Assembly (NCBI GenBank): GCA_938040995.1
Contig: CALHZT010000177.1
Span: 1 to 54,556 of the forward strand
DNA: 54,556 nt
DNA from: an uncultured Pirellulaceae bacterium
GTDB lineage: Bacteria; Planctomycetota; Planctomycetia; Pirellulales; Pirellulaceae
Reading direction: 5' to 3'
The notes below the pieces were generated by a model. It was not told the DNA's origin and ran no database searches. It saw nothing but the letters and a program-made list of their open reading frames with translations. Below are positions 45,250-53,839 of this stretch, piece by piece; positions within the stretch are counted from its first letter, which is position 1, and each line of letters opens with the position of its first letter. Position numbers and translations under genes: made by a program.

Positions 45250-45906
45250 TCATACTTCGCGGATCTTGCCGTCGAGATCGGCCTGAATGACTGTCTGCGT
45301 GCCAGTATTCAGCGCCGTCAGCCAGCCGCCGCCGTAGCAATACGTATCAATACAGATGAGATGATCTTTCACGAGAAGAACCTCACCATCCTTTTGCGGC
45401 GTATGACCAACGACTGCTTTTTTGCCGGACACGTGCTTCTTCGGCAGATGGCTTGTCAGATGTTCCCAGAGAAGAACATAGTCCTGCTGCTTCTCGAGCG
45501 GCTTGTCAGCAGAATAGTTCGCGTGGACAAAAAAATAGTCGTCGGTTTCGAAATGCAATTCACAAGCATCAAGAAACTCAAGATGAGTCGGCGGGATCTT
45601 TTCGACTTCACCACCATACGACTTGAGAGTTTCGCGGCCGCCGCATGACAACCAGAAATCGAGCTCCGACGGTTCTCGCAACGCCATAATCATCATGGCT
45701 TCGTGATTTCCGAGCAGCGGTTTAACCGTGCACTTATTCTGCAGCTCGATCAGCTGCTCGATGACATCCGCAGAATCGGGGCCGCGATCCACGTAATCAC
45801 CAAGCGCAACAATCGTGTCCTCTTTTTGCGGATCAATTTCCTTGAGCACCGCGCGGAGCGCTTCATTGCACCCATGAATATCGCCAATTGCAAACGTTCG
45901 AGCCAT
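45250..45906 (-). CDS. Calcineurin-like phosphoprotein phosphatase (PrpA/PP1-type)
   Basis: This 218-aa metallophosphoesterase has the family motifs GDIHGC, GDYVDRGPDS, GNHEAM, a later His in FFVHANYSAD and VVGHTPQ. It resembles bacteriophage lambda phosphatase and PrpA-type enzymes that act on Ser/Thr/Tyr phosphate or diadenosine polyphosphates. It could counter the kinases in this genome, but no link is shown here. It lies 25 bp after algH on the minus strand and probably shares its transcript. Confidence 0.92.
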   Translation of the reverse strand: MARTFAIGDIHGCNEALRAVLKEIDPQKEDTIVALGDYVDRGPDSADVIEQLIELQNKCTVKPLLGNHEAMMIMALREPSELDFWLSCGGRETLKSYGGEVEKIPPTHLEFLDACELHFETDDYFFVHANYSADKPLEKQQDYVLLWEHLTSHLPKKHVSGKKAVVGHTPQKDGEVLLVKDHLICIDTYCYGGGWLTALNTGTQTVIQADLDGKIREV

Positions 45907-45931
45907 GTCCGCCTATCGCACTTTCTTTCAG

Positions 45932-46504
45932 CTAGTTCAGCTGAGGATCTTCGGGAAAGTGCGAAATCTTCAGCGCTTCGCGCAGAATCTCGCGACCATT
46001 CCGGGATACCACCCGATTCCAGAGCGTACCGACATCGTCATCAAAAATGAGTGACAACGAAGCTTCGCCGGTTAGCCAGCCGCCGACTTTCAGTTCGCGT
46101 TCCAGTTGACCGGCTCCCCAACCTGCATACCCCCAAAAGACGCGCGACGACACATCATCGAGAGAGATGATCTCCCGGATTTGATCTGGTTCGGTTGCGA
46201 GGAACACACCGTCAATCACCTCCGGCTCACCAAAACCACCATTGGTATACAGACACATGATGTGCCCTTCGACGGGCCCACCCAGCCGCAGGAACTTCGA
46301 CATTTCGGCTTCGGTATCCTGCAGTGGCATGTCATCCACGAACTTCCAGATATCTTTCAACCTCGCATTCGTCGGCTTGTTGAGTATCAGGCCCAGCGCA
46401 CCATCCTCGTGATGCTCCACCATGAAGACGACAGCGCGGGAGAAGTTGCTGTCCGGCAGATGAGGCGACGCGATAAGAAAACGGCCTGTCAAATAGTCAG
46501 TCAT
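45932..46504 (-). CDS. algH: AlgH/YqgE (UPF0301) family protein
   Basis: This 190-aa protein starts with LTGRFLIASPHLPDSNFSRAV-type sequence, followed by GALGLILNKPTN and RVFWGYAGWGAGQLE, all standard for the UPF0301 family. Its molecular role is not settled; it was first linked to transcriptional control of alginate in Pseudomonas. Length matches. It lies 62 bp after fabH and 25 bp before the phosphatase on the minus strand, so the three genes may form one unit. Confidence 0.95.
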   Translation of the reverse strand: MTDYLTGRFLIASPHLPDSNFSRAVVFMVEHHEDGALGLILNKPTNARLKDIWKFVDDMPLQDTEAEMSKFLRLGGPVEGHIMCLYTNGGFGEPEVIDGVFLATEPDQIREIISLDDVSSRVFWGYAGWGAGQLERELKVGGWLTGEASLSLIFDDDVGTLWNRVVSRNGREILREALKISHFPEDPQLN

Positions 46505-46566
46505 GATTGGTCATTACTCACCAGCATCGCGGAATCACCAGGAAGCTCCCAGCCACTCAATCTTGA

Positions 46567-47574
46567 TTATCCCGACTTCCACGTTTCCTGCCAAACGCAG
46601 CCAGCCCACGACCAGCCAACTCCAAAGCCGATCAACATCGACCGCGTATCGGTCGTCACCGTCCCTTTGGATCGCATCTCGTCGATCAAAATCGGAATCG
46701 TCGAAGATACCGTGTTTCCAAAACGCTCCAGAGATATTGGCATCCGCGTATCGTCCAATTCTAGACGTTCTTGCAGTTGCTGTAACATCTTTTTTGTCGC
46801 CTGATGCAACAGAAACAGATCAATATCTTCGTTTCGCAGTTGCGAAGATGTCAAAACCTGGTCAATCAATTCTGGAACCGCCGCCACGGTAAAGTTGATT
46901 AACGCCGGGCCGTCCATGTAGAGCGAGCTTTTCCACCGCTGTCGATGGCGAGGCGAATGCGCGTCTTCGGCTGGCCGAGCCCCACCTTCGGTGACCAACA
47001 ATGTGTCCGCACCGCTTCCGTCGGTTCCAAAACGGAATCCGGAAAGCGACTGGGTTTCCGCTGCGTCAATCAGTGTCGCAGCGGCTCCATCGCCAAATAT
47101 CGTTCGCAAGCTGCGATCGTCCTTGTCGATGTACTTCGAATAAGTTTCCGCAGTGACAAGCAAAACCCGGTTCACGGCGCCGGTTCGAATCAGACCATCG
47201 GCAATCGCCAGTCCATAAACGAATCCGGAACAACCGAGGTTAAAGTCCATCGCGCCGCACGACGTCTTTAGCCCAAGACGCTCCTGCATCAGGCAAGCCG
47301 TCGTGGGAAGTGGATAATCAGGCGTCTGTGTGCACAGAAGAATAAAGTCGATGGATTGCGGATCGATGTCGAAATCGTGAAACAGCTTTTTGCATGCCGC
47401 TACGCCGAGATCCGATGCGCACTCTTCCGGTTTGGCGATATGGCGACTGGCGATACCCGTCTTTGAAAAAATCAGGTCCAGATCCCAACGCTTGTGCTCT
47501 TTCGCCAAGTCATCATTGGTTTCCACTCGTTCAGGGAGATGGATGGCGATAGGGCCAATCGATGCGTATTTCAC
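46567..47574 (-). CDS. fabH: 3-oxoacyl-ACP synthase III (FabH family)
   Basis: This 335-aa thiolase-fold enzyme has the triad Cys115 in FNLGCSGF, His in LFLLHQATKKM and Asn in RFGNTVSSTIP. FabH starts fatty-acid synthesis by joining acetyl-CoA and malonyl-ACP; relatives act in secondary metabolism. The late GVGWSWAGCVWQ segment resembles the family's SFGGGLTWG motif but is altered, so substrate choice may differ. The GTG at 47574 (MKYASIGPIA) matches the family start; a TTG at 47607 is less likely. It is followed by algH. Confidence 0.85.
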   Translation of the reverse strand: MKYASIGPIAIHLPERVETNDDLAKEHKRWDLDLIFSKTGIASRHIAKPEECASDLGVAACKKLFHDFDIDPQSIDFILLCTQTPDYPLPTTACLMQERLGLKTSCGAMDFNLGCSGFVYGLAIADGLIRTGAVNRVLLVTAETYSKYIDKDDRSLRTIFGDGAAATLIDAAETQSLSGFRFGTDGSGADTLLVTEGGARPAEDAHSPRHRQRWKSSLYMDGPALINFTVAAVPELIDQVLTSSQLRNEDIDLFLLHQATKKMLQQLQERLELDDTRMPISLERFGNTVSSTIPILIDEMRSKGTVTTDTRSMLIGFGVGWSWAGCVWQETWKSG

Positions 47575-47925
47575 GTTTGTTCCGTGTCCGTTCGTTCGAA
47601 CCGTCAAAAATACCTAACAGCCGTCGATGCTTGATGATTGGCTGCAAATCAGGATTTCGTCACCACCAGACTGAGTGACGCAAGACGACGTACCTTGGGT
47701 CAAAATAGCTGGATGGGGGCAAATGGTCAATTGCACGTTAGCTTCGTCAACGCGGTTTGAATGCCTTAAGCCCCTACAACCAGAACGTACATCCAATGGG
47801 GAGTCTCTCCGAAATGTATTGACCTCTGTTACAGCGCATGGATACCCTTCTCGCCACGATGTATCCCATGGCGATTGCCCGATGATCGCAATACAAAATC
47901 TCTCAGACCCAACTTGGTGACGACG
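47575..47925. other. 351-bp divergent intergenic region
   Basis: This lies between the starts of fabH (minus) and the PHP phosphatase (plus). Both promoters should be here. I see no strong inverted repeat, RNA element or open frame. Confidence 0.5.
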
Positions 47926-48759
47926 ATGCCATCAGAACCAACGACTTATCCGGATCGCCCGTTTGTGGACATCCACTGCCACCTGATGCCGGGCATCGAC
48001 GACGGGTCCAAGTCGTGGGAACAAACTGCCCTCATGGCGGAGCTTGCCTGCGAAGACGGCACGGGCACGATCGTCATGACGCCTCACCAGCTGGGCAATT
48101 TCGGTCACAATCTCGGCGACGACATTCGCTACTACACTGGCGAAGTCCAGGAGTTCCTCAACGAACAACAGATTCCATTGAAGGTTTTGCCCGGCGGCGA
48201 CGTTCGCATCGAAGACGGCATGGTGCGCAAGATCCTTGCTGGCGAAGTCATGACGCTCGCGGATCAGGGCAAGCATGTCCTGCTGGAACTGCCGCACGAA
48301 TTGTATTTTCCACTCGAGCCAATCCTGGACGAGCTTCAGCGAAACGGGATGCAGGGCATTCTGTCTCACCCGGAACGAAATCACGGGCTGCTTCAGCAAC
48401 CTCAGTTGCTACCAATGCTAGTAGACTACGGCTGCCTGATGCAGGTAACTTCGGGGAGTCTTGTCGGTGGCTTTGGTCCGGCCAGCCAACAACTTGCTGA
48501 GTCGATGATGATGGATGGCCTTGTGCATTTTCTCGCGAGCGACGGGCACAGTCACAAATCACGCCGCCCTCGCATGGGACGCTCCTTCCAAAAAGCCGCC
48601 GAGATGGTGGGAGTCGAACTTGCGACGGAGCTTTGCTGCGACAATCCACTATCTGTTGTCCAAGGTGCTTTCGTCGAACCTGGCAGGCGCTCGTTCGCCA
48701 GCACGACGACGTCATCCGGACGCGGTTTTGGCGGATGGTTTTCGCGACGCGCAGCTTGA
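47926..48759 (+). CDS. CpsB/CapC-like PHP-fold tyrosine phosphatase
   Basis: This 277-aa protein has PHP metal motifs: DIHCHLMPGIDDGS at the start, MTPHQLGN, a Glu/His pair in GILSHPERN and SDGHSHKSR near the end. It matches CpsB/YwqE-type protein-tyrosine phosphatases that control polysaccharide-synthesis kinases. The C-terminal ~25 residues (TTTSSGRGFGGWFSRRAA) are a short basic tail. The ATG at 47926 places the first metal motif near the N-terminus; a frame start at 47875 is less likely. No capsule genes are adjacent. Confidence 0.85.
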   Translation: MPSEPTTYPDRPFVDIHCHLMPGIDDGSKSWEQTALMAELACEDGTGTIVMTPHQLGNFGHNLGDDIRYYTGEVQEFLNEQQIPLKVLPGGDVRIEDGMVRKILAGEVMTLADQGKHVLLELPHELYFPLEPILDELQRNGMQGILSHPERNHGLLQQPQLLPMLVDYGCLMQVTSGSLVGGFGPASQQLAESMMMDGLVHFLASDGHSHKSRRPRMGRSFQKAAEMVGVELATELCCDNPLSVVQGAFVEPGRRSFASTTTSSGRGFGGWFSRRAA

Positions 48760-48946
48760 CAATAGCGGCGTGCTGCCAGCGTAGTACTTGTCGAAAAGAC
48801 AAAAAGTTGCATCACAAGGACGCAGCGAATTGAACAAGCAAGGGACAATCCGACATCGGCGGTTAGAGACGAATGCACTGCGCCGGCCGAGAATCGAGGT
48901 TGTACCCAGCGGACAAGACCATCGTTTTTGCGACATCATAACCCGA

Positions 48947-49221
48947 CGCGTAAGTTTTGAAGTTGCACACTTTTCGTTTGCGAGCGGAAAATGGGACTGG
49001 CTCCGACCCGAAAACGCTTCAAATTGCCAGTTCGATTCCGTCGTCGGTGCCTGTCCCATTTCTCCGCGGATTGGGCTCTTTCGAGTGGTCCGTCGAAAAA
49101 TGGTACAGGCACCGATGCGGCGAATTCGCTTGATTCAAAGGCAACGCACTTCTCGCCGAACACCGGAGCCAGTCCCTTTTTTACGACTTGTTGAAAACAC
49201 TGCAACTTCAAAACGCGTAAG
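48947..49221. mobile_element. 259-bp MITE-like fold-back element with 8-bp target duplications
   Basis: The direct repeat CGCGTAAG flanks the element at 48947-48954 and 49214-49221. Just inside are perfect 13-bp terminal inverted repeats, TTTTGAAGTTGCA (48955-48967) and TGCAACTTCAAAA (49201-49213). Nested inside is a 17-bp inverted pair with one mismatch (49045-49061 with 49098-49114, CGGTGCCTGT/ACAGGCACCG), and the sequence between the outer and inner arms also pairs in part, so nearly the whole unit can form one long hairpin. It codes for no protein. This is the structure expected of a non-autonomous transposon copy moved by a transposase that makes 8-bp duplications. Confidence 0.75.
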
Positions 49222-49440
49222 CGAGGAAGCCTATAGGGGATGAACTTCTTCCAACACATTCCTCACTTCTGGCAACGTCGAGAAACGCTTTCCAGTCGAC
49301 TGGTGCGATGGAATGGCCGCCTTTGCAAATGTGGCAACCCAAGTGGCCATCGAAATGCCCACGGTTGGCAATGCTCCTGATTCCTGTCCTTTCTTTCCTG
49401 TCAATCGATAGAGCGCATTCAACTTTTGTGTAGCGTCATT

Positions 49441-49486
49441 TCGTCTCTCTCGGTCGGGATTCACGCCGCCCGGGACGCTACACGTC
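49441..49486 (+). repeat. Dispersed ~50-bp repeat, copy 3
   Basis: The core CTCGG...ACGCCGCC...ACGCTACACGTCC is shared with 24911-24960. Its end also pairs with GTAGCGTC at 49430-49437, giving a local hairpin. It is the most diverged of the three copies. Confidence 0.6.
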
Positions 49487-49528
49487 CGTCGGACACCGAC
49501 GAGTGAATTGTGGCATCTTAATTTCAGG

Positions 49529-49595
49529 GTAGTGGACGAGGCAACGAGTCCGTTTTCTGCGTATATCCCACGGGACTCGTGCCCTCGCCCACTAC
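49529..49595. repeat. 23-bp imperfect inverted repeat (REP-like hairpin)
   Basis: GTAGTGGACGAGGCAACGAG at the left pairs with the reverse complement of 49573-49595 in 20 of 23 positions, around a 21-nt loop. No gene is adjacent within 400 bp on either side. It looks like a dispersed intergenic hairpin. Confidence 0.65.
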
Positions 49596-49981
49596 ATCTC
49601 GCCTTGACTCTGAGTTGTCACGCAGCACTAGACTTCGCTCGCGTGATTGGCAGACAGATGTTCGTTTCGCGGATTTGTATTCGCGTACTCGTCACGATGA
49701 AGCGTGCGAGATGGTCGACGACTGCTCTCCCGGCCATTGGTTCGAAACAATCAATGTGAATTTCCTGTTAGGGATTTGGTTAAGTCGTTTTGTTGATGGG
49801 CAAATGTGAAGAACCGTTTGTCGAAATATGAAGGTATGTCGAAATGAGTTTCGAATCCGTTGCTGAGGATTGTGTCGAACGATGAATTCCTGAGACTGTG
49901 GCTTCTTCGTTTTACTGAAGGCGATTGAAAGCTGTAGTTGACATTTTTTTGCCTCGCACGGTTTGCAAACAGGGGATATCT

Positions 49982-51052
49982 ATGACAAAAAAGGCGGATT
50001 CACTCTCGTAGAATTGTTGGTCGTGATCGCGATCATCGGAATTCTGGTGGCACTGTTGCTGCCCGCGGTACAAACGGCTCGTGAAGCCGCGCGGCGAACG
50101 CAGTGTACGAACAACTTACGGCAGATTGGCCTCGCGATGCTCAACTATGAGAGTTCGCTGGGGCGATTGCCCCGATCTGGCGAGCATCTCGTCGAAGAAA
50201 ATGGTACTACCCGGAAAACGCAGTGTTTTCACAGCCCTCTGACGCTGATTCTTCCCTACATGGAAGAAGCTGCGGCCAGCGACAGCATGGACATGAAGCT
50301 GCGTCACAACGAAGGCTCCAATGTGGCGGCCGCCGCCAACGGCGTCGGGCCGGGTGCCGTCGTTAGCGGATATATCTGTCCTTCCAACTCACTTCGTGAT
50401 GAAGACCGCGACAGTGAAGGCTACGCCTGTTCGGATTACGCGGCGATACCTTACGTGCAAGTCAAGTCATCCACGACTGAAGAAGCCGGCATGCCGATCG
50501 GGTTTTACAAGACGGCACTGACTGCGAGAGCCTATCTTGCCAACTTTTATCAGCGATACTCCGCCTCTGACGGAGCCGTCAGTTCATCGAAGTCCTACCA
50601 GCTAAAGCCCAGCGAAGAGCTGAACCGGATGGGCTTCAGCTTCTCGAAAGGCGGCAGCAAGATCGGTCAGATCAAGGATGGAACAAGTAAGTCGATTCTT
50701 GTCTACGAAGACGTTGGCAGGAATGAGAATATGGACGGATCGGGCGGCCCGCCCAACAGTTATCTGGACCCGATCGACGGTCAGGGCCGTCGCCACTGGC
50801 GATGGGCCGAGCCGGACAATACGTCGGGTGCTTCCCGCCCGATCAACAACAACGCGACTCCATTTGGTGGTCCGCCATCGTGCCCATGGACGGCTCATGA
50901 CTGCGGCCCCAACAACGAGATGTTCAGTTTCCATCCACGCGGCCATGGCTGACAACAGCGTTCGTCTGCTTGGAGAGGGAATGTCACTGCGAGTCTTCTA
51001 CGCACTGGGGACTCGTGACAACGGTGAAATTGTCAGCGTGGACCAGAACTAG
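49982..51052 (+). pseudogene. DUF1559 prepilin-like gene with two apparent frameshifts
   Basis: DUF1559 proteins are planctomycete type IV-prepilin-like surface proteins. The ATG at 49982 has AGGGG at ideal distance and would start MTKK, but the prepilin motif [16 protein letters not shown] is in another frame. One more A in the A6 run (49987-49992) would join them. Reading from there gives [20 protein letters not shown] and the rest of the domain up to FSFHPRGHG and a stop at 50952. The expected C-terminal part ([20 protein letters not shown]...GEIVSVDQN) continues in a different frame and stops at 51052. A TTG at 49963 would give an in-frame start. This is either a decayed gene or sequencing error at two places. 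Confidence 0.75.
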
Positions 51053-51073
51053 AGCTTGGACCAGAACTAGAGC
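51039..51073. repeat. Tandem duplication (period 18) over the DUF1559 stop codon
   Basis: TGGACCAGAACTAGAGC occurs at 51039-51055 and 51057-51073. Each copy holds the TAG, so the stop codon is duplicated, as at the guaA end. Confidence 0.85.
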
Positions 51074-51190
51074 GTGTTACTTGTTGGTAAGTCGCGTCCT
51101 GAATTCCAACCCGCTGCGTGAGCGAGGGAAAAACTGGTCGTTCGACGCCTTATCAAACAGAACAACGCTCAAAGAAGGAGTTTCGAATAG

Positions 51191-51622
51191 ATGAATGCAA
51201 AATTACGACTGATCGTTGGCGCATTGGCGCTCGCTGGTGTGGCGAGTCTTGTTGGGTGTGGTACCGAAGCCGGGGTTGCGCAGGTAAAAGGAAAAGTCGC
51301 TTTTGAAGATGGCTCGCCGCTGCCTGAGCGAACCATGCTTGTGCTGAGTTCAACCACAGGTGGTGTGGACGACGCATATGGCGTGGTCGATTCGAATGGT
51401 GAGTTCGAACTGCAGAGAGCCGCTGGTGGTAGCGGCGCGCACTTCGGCAGGTATGCGGTTTCCGTTCGCGCACCGGAAGGAAGCGGACACGAATTTTACG
51501 AGAAGTTTGAAAAAGCCTACATCGACGGCAGTCTGTTGTCGGTTGAAGTCAACGAAGGGACGGAGAGTCTGGACCTTGTGTTGAAGAGCAGGGCGAAGGG
51601 CAAGAAGTCCCGTAGAAGCTGA
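51191..51622 (+). CDS. Small lipoprotein with a carboxypeptidase-regulatory-like domain
   Basis: This 143-aa protein has a signal peptide ending in the lipobox SLVGC, then one beta-sandwich of the carboxypeptidase regulatory-like kind (VKGKVAFEDGSPLPERTML, VVDSNGEFELQ, GRYAVSVRAP). It ends in a basic tail (KSRAKGKKSRRS). Planctomycetes commonly place such lipoproteins right after DUF1559 genes, as here. The ATG at 51191 follows AAGAAGGAG. It ends at a strong terminator. It is intact although its partner is frameshifted. Confidence 0.85.
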   Translation: MNAKLRLIVGALALAGVASLVGCGTEAGVAQVKGKVAFEDGSPLPERTMLVLSSTTGGVDDAYGVVDSNGEFELQRAAGGSGAHFGRYAVSVRAPEGSGHEFYEKFEKAYIDGSLLSVEVNEGTESLDLVLKSRAKGKKSRRS

Positions 51623-51665
51623 ACTGAAGTTAAACATCAATCTTCACGTCTCCCCATGCGTGAGC

Positions 51666-51702
51666 GCACGCCGCCGACGAATGTCGCCGGCGTGCTTCTT
51701 TT
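51666..51702 (+). terminator. Intrinsic terminator of the lipoprotein gene
   Basis: GCACGCCGCCGAC pairs with GTCGCCGGCGTGC (one C/C mismatch) around a GAAT loop, followed by TTCTTTT. It lies 44 bp after the stop. Confidence 0.88.
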
Positions 51703-51794
51703 GTAGATCAGGTTCTTGTAGATCAGTTGTCCCAACTGATTACGCGTACGCTGACGGCGTACATGAGCAAACATTTGAGGCAAATGTTCTACAA
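51702..51794. repeat. Cloverleaf-like intergenic repeat
   Basis: An outer stem TTGTAGA/TCTACAA (51716-51722 with 51788-51794) encloses three hairpins. These are ATCAGTTG-TCC-CAACTGAT (8 bp), GTACGC-TGACG-GCGTAC (6 bp) and AACATTTG-AGG-CAAATGTT (8 bp). The first bases (TTGTAGATCAG) are also present once more just upstream at 51702. There is no tRNA anticodon or T-loop signature. The layout resembles a REP-type element able to form a cruciform or structured RNA. Confidence 0.65.
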
Positions 51795-51919
51795 AGTCCA
51801 CGCAACGATTGCTTCATGTGTCTGTTCCTGGGCAATGCGATTATGCTATCGTCCGCCTTTTACGCCCGTTAAGTCGGCAGGGCGATAATCCATGCAGAAA
51901 TTGAATGGTGGAACAATAA

Positions 51920-53818
51920 ATGTCCTCTCTCAAGTTCGACGGTTTGCACGTAGATGTGCCTGGTTTCGCATTTCCCTTCCTTTTCTTTCTTTTCGCATTG
52001 CCTTTGTTCGGAGCTGAACCGAATAGTGGCGGTTTGCCGCAGGGACGGTTGCTGCACTCCCATGCGCGGCCGGATCAAGCCGTAGTGAAACATCTCTCAC
52101 TTGATCTGGTTGTGGATTTCGAATCGAAGAAACTGACCGGTTCGGCGACGTTAAAATTCGAGCGAAAGGATGACGCGAAGGAACTGCGACTGGATTCACA
52201 TGGCCTCGAAATTCGCAAGGTCTCCGATCAATCGGGCGCGGAGCTCGCATTCAAGGTCGGTGAAAAGAACCAGTTGTTGGGTGAAGGATTGACGGTGACG
52301 CTGGGAGAGGCAACGACGGCGGTGCGAGTCGAATACGCGACAACGGATGCGGCGGAAGCCGTGCAATGGTTGACTCCGAAGCAAACGAGTGGCGGCAAGC
52401 AACCGTTTTTGTTCACACAATCGCAGGCGATCCTTGCCAGGACATGGGTGCCGTGTCAGGACACGCCCGCAGTGCGAATAACTTATGACGCGAAGATCAA
52501 AGTGCCGTCCAGGTTGTTGGCCGTGATGAGCGCAACGAATCCCCAGTCTCGCAACGAGAGCGGCGTTTACGAGTTTGAAATGAAGCAGCCAATTCCAGCG
52601 TACCTGTTGGCACTGGCGGTTGGTGATCTCAAATTCAAGTCGCTAGGTGACCGAAGCGGCGTCTATGCCGAGCCGGACGTGTTGCCGAAGGCGACCTGGG
52701 AGTTTGCTGATACCGAGCGAATGATTGAAGCAGCCGAAAAGTTGTATGGGCCCTATCGTTGGGAACGCTATGACCTCGTTGTGTTGCCCCCCAGCTTTCC
52801 TTTCGGTGGCATGGAGAATCCGCGGCTGACGTTTGCGACGCCGACGATTCTGGCCGGCGACCGGTCATTGGTAGCTCTGGTGGCTCATGAGTTGGCGCAT
52901 TCCTGGTCGGGGAATCTGGTGACGAATGCGACATGGAATGACTTTTGGCTGAACGAGGGTTTTACGGTCTACTTCGAGCAGCGAATCATGGAAGCTATCT
53001 ACGGCCGGAATTATTCAGAGATGTTGGCGAAGCTTAACCTGGCGTCGCTTCGCGAAGAGATGGAAGACCTGTCACCCCGGGATACCTGGCTAAAGCTGGA
53101 CTTGCGCGATCGTAACCCGGACGACGGGATGACGGGAGTCGCTTATGACAAAGGGTACTTTTTCCTTCGACGGTTGGAGGAAGTGTTTGGCCGTGAGGCG
53201 TGGGACGCTTTTCTAAAGTCGTATTTTGACCGGTTCTCATTCAAAAGCATGACGACGGAGGGATTTATTGCCCATCTCAAAAAGGAGCTGCTTGATAAAG
53301 ACAGCGAAAAGTCGGCAAGTGTGAACCTCGACGCATGGGTCTTTGGACCGGGTGTGCCGGAGAGTTGTCCAACCGTCGATTCCGACGAATTGCTAAAGGT
53401 GACTGGACACGCGAAGGCATTTCTTGAGGGAACGAGCCTTTCCGTGGTTGATGCGAAAGACTGGTCGACTCATCACTGGTTGCACTTCCTGCGGTCGTTT
53501 GAGAAACCTCTTCCGGTGACTCGGATGAAACAGCTGGATGGTCAGTTCGGTTTGAGCAAGCAAGGCAACTCGGAGATTCTTCACGACTGGTTGTTGCTTT
53601 CCGTGCGATCGCAGTACGAGCCGGCTTATCCGGCACTCGAGCGATTTTTGACTGAGCAAGGGCGTCGCAAGTTTCTCGAACCGCTTTATCGGGCCTTGAT
53701 CAAGACGGAAAGTGGGCGGGAGCTGGCGAGAAAGATCTATCGCAAGGCGCGGCCGACGTATCACCCCATTTCCCAGGCGACGGTGGATGGTCTCCTCGAA
53801 TGGAAAGCGTCTGAGTAG
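51920..53818 (+). CDS. M1-family zinc aminopeptidase (leukotriene A4 hydrolase-like)
   Basis: This 632-aa metallopeptidase shows the M1 exopeptidase motif GGMENP and the zinc site HELAHSWSGN (His323, His327) with Glu346 in LNEGFTVYFE. It continues through the alpha-helical C-terminal domain of leukotriene A4 hydrolase-like members (HHWLHFLRSFEKPLP, then LTEQGRRKFLEPLYRAL). An N-terminal hydrophobic stretch (FAFPFLFFLFALPLFG) suggests export. It removes N-terminal residues from peptides; a second epoxide hydrolase activity seen in LTA4H cannot be assumed. It is a single gene on the plus strand, convergent with the DUF2807 gene. Confidence 0.93.
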   Translation: MSSLKFDGLHVDVPGFAFPFLFFLFALPLFGAEPNSGGLPQGRLLHSHARPDQAVVKHLSLDLVVDFESKKLTGSATLKFERKDDAKELRLDSHGLEIRKVSDQSGAELAFKVGEKNQLLGEGLTVTLGEATTAVRVEYATTDAAEAVQWLTPKQTSGGKQPFLFTQSQAILARTWVPCQDTPAVRITYDAKIKVPSRLLAVMSATNPQSRNESGVYEFEMKQPIPAYLLALAVGDLKFKSLGDRSGVYAEPDVLPKATWEFADTERMIEAAEKLYGPYRWERYDLVVLPPSFPFGGMENPRLTFATPTILAGDRSLVALVAHELAHSWSGNLVTNATWNDFWLNEGFTVYFEQRIMEAIYGRNYSEMLAKLNLASLREEMEDLSPRDTWLKLDLRDRNPDDGMTGVAYDKGYFFLRRLEEVFGREAWDAFLKSYFDRFSFKSMTTEGFIAHLKKELLDKDSEKSASVNLDAWVFGPGVPESCPTVDSDELLKVTGHAKAFLEGTSLSVVDAKDWSTHHWLHFLRSFEKPLPVTRMKQLDGQFGLSKQGNSEILHDWLLLSVRSQYEPAYPALERFLTEQGRRKFLEPLYRALIKTESGRELARKIYRKARPTYHPISQATVDGLLEWKASE

Positions 53819-53839
53819 AGGATGTTGGAGCGACGTTTG

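Larger units (their letters stand above)
48760..49962. other. 1.2-kb gene-free region with a cluster of repeats
   Basis: No convincing gene lies between the PHP phosphatase and the DUF1559 gene. The region holds a MITE-like element with target duplications (48947-49221), a copy of the 50-bp dispersed repeat (49441-49486) and a further hairpin (49529-49595). A minus-strand open frame at 49231-49464 has no ribosome site or recognisable motif and overlaps the repeat. Confidence 0.7.

Noticed and set aside
49231-49464. 77-aa minus-strand open frame
   Set aside because: It lies in a repeat-rich region and overlaps dispersed repeat copy 3. No motif or ribosome site is seen.
50940-50955. UGA at 50950-50952 read as selenocysteine in the DUF1559 gene
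   Set aside because: The conserved C-terminus continues in a different frame, so a frameshift explains the break and UGA readthrough does not.
51716-51794. tRNA gene in the cloverleaf-like repeat
   Set aside because: It has three hairpins but 3-nt loops, no anticodon loop, no T-loop consensus and a 6-bp middle stem.
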